This document shows positions 58,601 to 64,000 of a stretch of 64,000 nucleotides of DNA, in pieces (within the stretch, counting starts at the first letter, position 1; each line of letters begins with the position of its first letter). Below the pieces are notes generated by a model, which was given only the letters and a program-made list of their open reading frames with translations, made no database searches and was not told the origin of the DNA. The DNA lies in NCBI GenBank assembly GCA_032191485.1, contig JAVDOI010000016.1:9164759-9228758 (forward strand), in the 5' to 3' direction. Origin of the DNA: Leptoclinus maculatus. Taxonomy: Eukaryota; Chordata; Actinopteri; Perciformes; Stichaeidae. The translations under genes were made by a program, and so were the position numbers.

Positions 58601-61600
58601 AATCTGTGGAACACAAAAAAAGGTAAAAAATCAGAGAGGTGTGTCCAAAAGGAGTGTCGGTACATCAGGTGAACTGAAGCTGGCCTCCAAACGGAGTGAG
58701 GATAGGGCGGCCCTACCATGGTCTATGACTGGGGCACTGGTCATTTATGGGTTTTATACACCTACGTCAGATAGGAGCCATCTGTCCAACCAACTGCCCT
58801 GGAAAAACCAAAGTCTACATATAGTCCAAATGAGAAAATCCAACAAGAACAGACAGAACAGGACTTTAGGGAGGTTCTCTTTTCCAAGTCAGACAAGATC
58901 AAATTGATGTAGAAAATCATATAAAAAAATACACATTTCTACAACAAACACAATATTTACACACAACTGACTCCACAGATTCCAGCGTAGCGAAACATTT
59001 TAGATCCCAGCGTCAGAAAATCACAACTGGCTCAAATTTGAGTGACTATTTTAAGATGATCGCTAAACCAATTTCGCAAGCACCCACATTCAAAGCAGGT
59101 TACGCAAATATTGTTTTGAATAATGCACAACAAAGTACCAGTAGCATGGAGGATTATACCCAGATTAGCACCCAATTATGGAGGCGTTTGAGAAGCTGGA
59201 AGCTGTTTTATCAGTTGTGATCGGGGCCTACACAACACGACCTAGTCTCACTGCTTCCACTGTATGTGTCTGCTGGATGTGAGGGAAGGTGGATGTGCTG
59301 ATGGAGGAATGGAGGAGTTGGAGCAGAGGAGAAGGGACAGGTGGAGGAGTAAACAGAAGACGCCTAGGTGAGGTTTGGTGGAACAATAATCTGCCTGTGC
59401 GTGTCTGCGTGAATGGTGAGGTGTGCATTGTGTCTGATGTGTAATCTGGGGTTTTTGTTTTTTTTTGTAATTCCTGTGCCTTCCTGTGAGAAGCGAAAAT
59501 GAGAAGAGAGGGATTAGCGGTTCAGTGCCTGTTCTCCATCCGCCTCCTTTCGCTCGGCCGACAGCTTCTCAGCCAGCTGCTCCCGAAGTCGCCGTGACAG
59601 CACCTCCCACTCTGAGCGGGTAGGGAGACAATGCCAAACATCCGGAAGAAACAAAACCACTGTCTCCACATGAGCAGGGACTGTCCGCCCCTTGTGTGTC
59701 TCCTCCGGCCGATGATAGCGAATCTCTGCAAAACGATACCTGTCGCAAAGGAAGAAGGTGCATTGGAAAGAAACATTTTGGTCAGGGCACAGTATAAAAG
59801 GCAAGCCGTGCTAAGGCGAGCCTTCTACAGCTACTCCCTCCCATGAGCTCACTGAATGATTGTACACATCATTACAGTGAGCCGTCTCCCACACAACACA
59901 GTACAGACACATGGACCCAGTCTGCAGCTCTCCAACTCTCGTCACAGGTTACGGCAGCCATTTTGAGAAAGTTGACAGACAATCACATGAAATAAATCAC
60001 ATCCCCCCCAAAATTCACCCCCATTATAGCTTCAGCCAATTATGGATGAGTTTAACCTTGGATACACTTAACGCACTACATTAGGGCGGTGCAAAGAGAG
60101 ACAGAATCAACAGGACAGTGAAAGCCAGTTAAATATGTAAGATATTTAACAGGAAGAATAGAAAAATTAATTTAAAAAAACAAAAAACGACGTAATGGTA
60201 GTGTCTTCTGGTCCAGGCTACTGCTTCCAGCCACAGTCCATGCGTTTGGTTTTTCATCACAATGAAATATGCATTTACTGTATATGTATAAAGAGTGTGA
60301 CAGAAAGAGAGCGCCAAGACGACAACACACAAAAAGCCAAAAGGAACACCGCACAACACAATAAATAATAAAGTAAATAATAGGCAGCAAATTAACAATA
60401 CATTAATCATTAATATAAAAAAAAGGAAACACAAAGATATCACACCATCAACATGTCCAGGATGACATTTTGTATAGAAGTAGTCAAATTAAGCAGCATA
60501 TTATAGTTACTCAATTTGGGATTTTAGTACCGGTTGTTAGGTTTAAACAGAAACACAATCAATGAGAAAAACAAATATTGATTAGAATAACGGCTCTTAC
60601 CACTGAGTGCACAGACTAAGATCTATGCCTGTGAGTGCCTTGCAACAGCGTATGGCTGTCTTTATAAGAACCGAGGGATCGTTCTCTGGGTCCGCGCCGT
60701 CCAGAGAGGGAGACCAGTGACCACCGATGGCCATGGCCTCATCTTTACCTCTCATTCCCACCAAAAACTAAAGGAGAAAGACAGACGGGCACAAAGGAGA
60801 GCCACAGAGTAGAATAGGTTAGATGGAAATGGGGAATGACAGTATGGATGACGGGTGTGGTGGTTGGAAATAACAAAAAAAAGAGAGAGAGAGAAAGACA
60901 AAAAGGTCAGCAGCATGTCCAAATAATCATACCTCTGAGGATCCACAGCCAACAAACAAAAACAACACATATGGGAGCCAACGTCAGTTAGGACGCGTCC
61001 ACATTCTGAGTACTCGGCATTGGAAAGGGTCATTACATCAGTGTCAGCTCATGTGCACGGCACAAGCATGGAACATGTGTGCTGTACCTTGACGAGTCTA
61101 GCAGGATGTTGGAAGGAATCTTTGACTTCCTGGGTGTCCTCTGCCAGAGCACAGGACTTGTGATAGAGCTCCTCTAGACTGGGGTTAGCCAGTAGCATCA
61201 CCTGCATTATGAAGAGACCACATTATTTATTATTATAAAATCAAACCTTATTTTGACTACATTTTTTCCTCCAATAGCCATTCAGTGTAATCTTTACACT
61301 GTATTGTATCAGAGCTGTACGAGTCCACTGCTAATGCAACATTTTTTCCTACAGATGCCACAAACCACACAATTGTCCATTAAAAAAAAGTGACACAATA
61401 AACATAGCACGATGATCTTTCTCAGATCAATCAATTGGCCTGAAAACACCAATGGCAACAGTCCCACTGGCCTCCGCATCTTACCGAATATGAAACACAC
61501 ACTGGTGCCATGTATTTGTCATTGGCAGTCATACCTTAGCACTGTACGTGTGGTTGGCATCAGGAGGGTCCAGCACAGCTGTATTCTTGACTAGAGGATC

Positions 61601-63025
61601 CACCTCTTTGTGTAAGATGTGGAAGTTGCAGGCGTTGCTTAACTGGAAGGGTCTTGTCAGAGGGAAGGCATCCACCCAGGTGAAGACGGCATCAAAGAAG
61701 TCGCTGGGAATGTAGAGGCTCTGATAGCGCCTTCTCAGCTCCATCATGTCACAGCTAGAGCTGGAGAACCCACAGAGAACCGTTAGCACCTCCACAACAC
61801 AAACTGGGACATACTGTTCACTATCACGGTGGGGGTCGGGAACCACACGCGGGCTGCGAGATCATTTCAGGGGGTCCCCAAGACATATTAAAAACAATAT
61901 AACATATTTTAGACGTGGGAATGTTTTACGCATTAGATTGCCTGTACCAGTGATATAACTTGCCTCAGAATAGATAATATTTAGTGTTTGTGAAAGTCAA
62001 AGTGTGAGGGAGAAGTCAGGGAATGCATAACAAATCCACAGATACTGGAGCACTTTGGATAATGCCAATAAAAAAGGTGGTAGCTTTTAAAACAAAACAA
62101 AATCTGGGCTCTTACAAACACCAACCTGACTATTCTGGGGGGGGTCGGGACTCGAAAAGGTCGGACTATCACACCACTGGCGTGTTGACATCCAGTACAA
62201 CACTTCAGTAATCCATTTCAGAGAAAAACTGACAGCATGAAACACTGAAAAGATTACACTCACCCATCTAAGCTGAACTTGGAAAACTGGACGGTGTAGC
62301 GAGGAACGACCCTGCGAGGCCGCCGAGGTGAGCGGTCCCGTCTGGGAGAGCGGTCTCTGGATCGTTTGCGTGTGGGCGAGCGTTCTCTTGACCGTCTGCG
62401 ATCACGGTCTCTGTCCCGACTGAAGAATTGATGAGTAAACACACTAAGATGAATAACTTATGCTGAAGGCATATTTTAGAGACACATATTTGATTATCTG
62501 AAGTGATATCGATCAGCATCTCACCTGCGTTCCTCTTTAGTCCTGAGGATGAGCTCTGGGCCTCGGTCATTGCGACTGGGGAAGCGAGGTGGAGGCTCGA
62601 TTCGTCGTACAGGCTGCGGCTGTGGCATGAGCCTCACTGGGGGCTGAAGCAGACCCCCTGGAAACACATCTAGAGACCAGGGAGAGAACGCTTGTTTAAT
62701 CACTTACCATAGCTTTGATTTAGTGGTCAATGTTGTGCCAAAAACAGCTGCAAAGATACTGCTGATCGTCATCACTTGTCTGACTGCTTCATAGCCAATA
62801 CTAGATGAATTCAATCTCCCTGAAGAGTATTTCACCTTTGGGTGGAGGCTGTGGTAGCAGAGGCTGAGGAGGGTTTTGGAGGAGAGGGGTCAGAGAGGCA
62901 GCAGACAGCTGGGCCTGCAGGAGGGAAGGAGGGGGAGGCTGGGTTGGAACACTGAATGTTGGGGGAGGTAGCGACTGCAGCATGGGGGGTGCTGCCTTCA
63001 TCATGTTAGGAGGCTGAGGCTGGTT
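52682..63025 (-). CDS. ccar1: Cell division cycle and apoptosis regulator 1, C-terminal ~948 residues
   Basis: Eighteen coding exons in phase: 63025-62836, 62669-62525, 62419-62264, 61760-61535, 61201-61088, 60767-60601, 59739-59529, 58343-58260, 58092-57904, 57802-57611, 57456-57235, 57141-57012, 56709-56621, 55637-55497, 55387-55267, 55104-54922, 54115-53910, 52762-52682. In order they encode a P/Q-rich stretch (SLLQAQLSAASLTPLLQ), an RS/RD-rich stretch, the DBC1-family core (SCDMMELRRRYQ, FLVGMRGKDEAMAIGGHWSP, WYRFAEIRYHRPEETHKGRT), a SAP domain (LRKELDCRSLSSKGLKSQLI), HPNWAAKNGKFDCSVMSLSV, an acidic/lysine-rich region, an inactive EF-hand-like segment (YFDQSHCGYLLERDLEEILY) and a coiled coil (GAMVDIGSMMQKLEKSEKAR). 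This closely follows human CCAR1, a nuclear coactivator of nuclear receptors, p53 and beta-catenin. The N-terminal exons with the S1-like domain are beyond base 64000. Two exons end at GC rather than GT. Confidence 0.95.
52763..53909 (-). other. Last intron of ccar1
   Basis: Donor AAG|gtgcag at 53909 (weaker than its neighbours) and acceptor tttctcag before 52762. If unspliced, translation would end three codons after the exon. No other content was recognised. Confidence 0.6.
54116..54921 (-). other. ccar1 intron
   Basis: Lies between the two coiled-coil exons; donor G|gtacga at 54921, acceptor aatccag before 54115. Nothing else recognised. Confidence 0.7.
55638..56620 (-). other. ccar1 intron with first copy of a 132-bp duplication
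   Basis: Donor AAG|gttggt at 56620, acceptor ttccaccag before 55637. Contains the direct repeat copy at 55857-55988. Confidence 0.7.
55857..55988. repeat. Intronic direct duplication, copy 1
   Basis: Starts tgaatacaagaaacat and ends cattggccaactca. Nearly identical to 56821-56953; the last 80 or so bases, from taaggcctcag on, show no difference. Confidence 0.9.
56710..57011 (-). other. ccar1 intron with second copy of the 132-bp duplication
   Basis: Donor G|gtacgg at 57011, acceptor aattcctcag before 56709. Roughly the central 44% of this short intron is the duplicated segment. Confidence 0.7.
56821..56953. repeat. Intronic direct duplication, copy 2
   Basis: Same orientation as 55857-55988 and 964 bp away, on the other side of the 89-bp exon 56621-56709. 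Differences are confined to the first ~50 bases. Confidence 0.9.
57142..57234 (-). other. Candidate GC-AG intron of ccar1 (alternative GT donor at 57183)
   Basis: The upstream exon (57456-57235) ends AAG|gcaagc, close to the GC-AG consensus AG|GCAAGT; the acceptor is ttttcag before 57141. Reading 51 bases further reaches CACAG|gtgatg (exon boundary 57184) in the same phase, which would add 17 residues. Human CCAR1 has no counterpart of these that I recall, but the region is poorly conserved. Confidence 0.6.
58344..59528 (-). other. ccar1 intron with candidate GC donor
   Basis: The upstream exon (59739-59529) matches the family through ERKEADGEQ and ends CAG|gcactg. No GT occurs where the alignment requires the junction. 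The acceptor cgtccag before 58343 is normal and restores EEEEKDDDESKD. If not spliced, four more residues and a stop follow. The intron interior shows no other recognisable feature. Confidence 0.55.
59740..60600 (-). other. ccar1 intron
   Basis: Donor TG|gtaaga at 60600 and acceptor gcgacag before 59739, splitting the tryptophan codon of TQW-YRFAEIRY. A/T-rich, no further features. Confidence 0.75.
60768..61087 (-). other. ccar1 intron
   Basis: Donor AAG|gtacag at 61087 and acceptor ctcctttag before 60767. Contains a short GA-rich run near 60876-60897. Confidence 0.75.
61202..61534 (-). other. ccar1 intron
   Basis: Donor AAG|gtatga at 61534 and acceptor ataatgcag before 61201. No further features. 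Confidence 0.75.
61761..62263 (-). other. ccar1 intron
   Basis: Donor GG|gtgagt at 62263 and acceptor ggttctccag before 61760. A second AG six bases into the exon (ctctag) would break the frame. No further features. Confidence 0.75.
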
Positions 63026-64000
63026 CTAGAAAAAGGAGAAAAAAAAAAAAAGGAGAGGGGAGCTGAAGTCAGACGCAAAACAATTTGCACTTAAAATGGT
63101 AATGACGACATATAACAAGATGTACTGTACAAAATCTGCACTGGCTGCTTGAAAGAAAATAATTGGTGCCGAGATGGAATCAGGCACTCTGGCTGAAGAA
63201 CTGGTAGAACCAAAAGGCCACACTGCTCCCACATTCATAAATATCAACTCAACTACAACTACCATTATGACAATTACATATTTCTCACTGCTTGGTAAGG
63301 CACTGATTCAATTGGTACTGATTTGAAGGGTACATCAAACCAAATCTCTATCCAAAGATTACTATAATCCAACACAACCTCTTAATATATACTTTTCTGT
63401 TATCCACATTGTCCCCTGTAGAGATTTACTGACTTAAATATTAAGAAGTGTGAAAACATCTCTGAAACAAAAGTAATATCCCAAGGAACATACGTTTATT
63501 TTACAAACAAAATCATTATATAATCTGGGTAAAAGGGCTGTAGTCTACAACAAAAAGCATATTTAAAAAATGCACAATGAAGCAGTAGTAAAAGAAGTGT
63601 CTCTGTGAGGTGACTAAATGTTCCTTAGAATAAAGAAATGTATTGTTAAACCACTACAAAATTGTGGTTCTATCCATTTGGCAATGACAGCAAACAAAAA
63701 CAAAAAAGCAAAAACTGCAGTTAAGAATAGATGCAACTATAGTTATAGTTTCACAGGAACAGGTTAAGCAAGTCAAAGACAGACACTGAGTAGGGAGAAG
63801 GACCAACAAAGTGTGTGATTCAGGGCTAGGCGGTTACATTTTGTCGGTTGTCCAAAGCGGAGTGCATGTCTGAGTAGCGCAGCTGCATCCCTGGCTCAGC
63901 GTAAAGGCTGCCAAGCTGTGGAGGAGCTTGAGGTAAAGGCTGCTGCTGATGCTAGGAGGGATTGAGAACACAACAGTCAATTAAAGACAGAGGGGTATAC
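63026..64000 (-). other. ccar1 intron (upstream exons outside the window)
   Basis: From the acceptor tttttctag before 63025 to the window edge. A possible extra exon is listed separately at 63826-63951; otherwise A/T-rich sequence with no match. Confidence 0.55.
63826..63951 (-). CDS. Possible alternative or cassette exon within ccar1 (identity uncertain)
   Basis: After a good acceptor (atccctcctag) at 63952 the minus strand reads 41 residues in phase 0 (HQQQPLPQAPPQLGSLY ... RYSDMHSALDNR) to a stop at 63826. An AATAAA lies downstream at about 63494-63499, so this could be an alternative terminal exon of ccar1. Alternatively, a weak donor AAT|gtaacc at 63837 would make it a 114-bp in-frame cassette exon joining NQPQPP. 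The residues look like real protein with Q/P-rich composition, but I do not recognise them in CCAR1 or in another gene. Confidence 0.35.
   Translation of the reverse strand, partial: HQQQPLPQAPPQLGSLYAEPGMQLRYSDMHSALDNRQNVTA

Overview
The window is nuclear DNA from a ray-finned fish, most likely an acanthomorph teleost. It has split genes with GT-AG introns, long CA/TG microsatellites, hAT-type transposon debris, a tRNA-derived SINE, and proteins matching vertebrate families. I see no bacterial, viral, CRISPR or operon-like content. Gene calls come from splicing together reading frames by eye and comparing them with remembered vertebrate families; no database search was run.

Layout, left to right. 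(1) 842-6600, minus strand: 5' part of a tmem150a-like membrane protein gene. Two coding exons are visible and the 3' part lies left of base 1. Its 4.7-kb intron and the window edge hold two inverted pieces of one hAT transposon, one with a BED finger remnant. (2) 7145-8158: a complete non-autonomous hAT element with a perfect 8-bp target duplication. (3) 8771-11787, minus: a seven-exon TRIM16-like gene (two B-boxes, coiled coil, PRY-SPRY, no RING) with an expanded EPKTR linker repeat. (4) About 14380-19940, plus: CpG-rich promoter, non-coding 5' exon and a single coding exon for an 11-finger C2H2 protein. (5) 21752-41666, minus: stox1 (storkhead box 1), four coding exons with a 15-kb first intron full of repeats; it converges tail-to-tail with the zinc-finger gene. 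(6) 42.0-52.4 kb: intergenic, with a 33-bp minisatellite beside a SINE, microsatellites and interspersed repeats. (7) 52682-63025 and beyond, minus: ccar1, 18 visible coding exons for about 948 C-terminal residues; the N-terminal exons lie to the right of the window.

stox1 lies directly downstream of ccar1 in the same orientation, as in mammals (CCAR1-STOX1 on human 10q), which supports both names. The genes are otherwise functionally unrelated: a transcription and apoptosis coactivator, a winged-helix regulator, a C2H2 factor, a TRIM protein and a membrane protein. I did not find a new biological system here. The most useful leads are two candidate GC-AG introns in ccar1, a repeat that keeps the stox1 exon-3 frame open upstream, a 132-bp near-identical duplication in two ccar1 introns, a 44-unit TG tract just upstream of stox1, and the EPKTR linker expansion in the TRIM protein.
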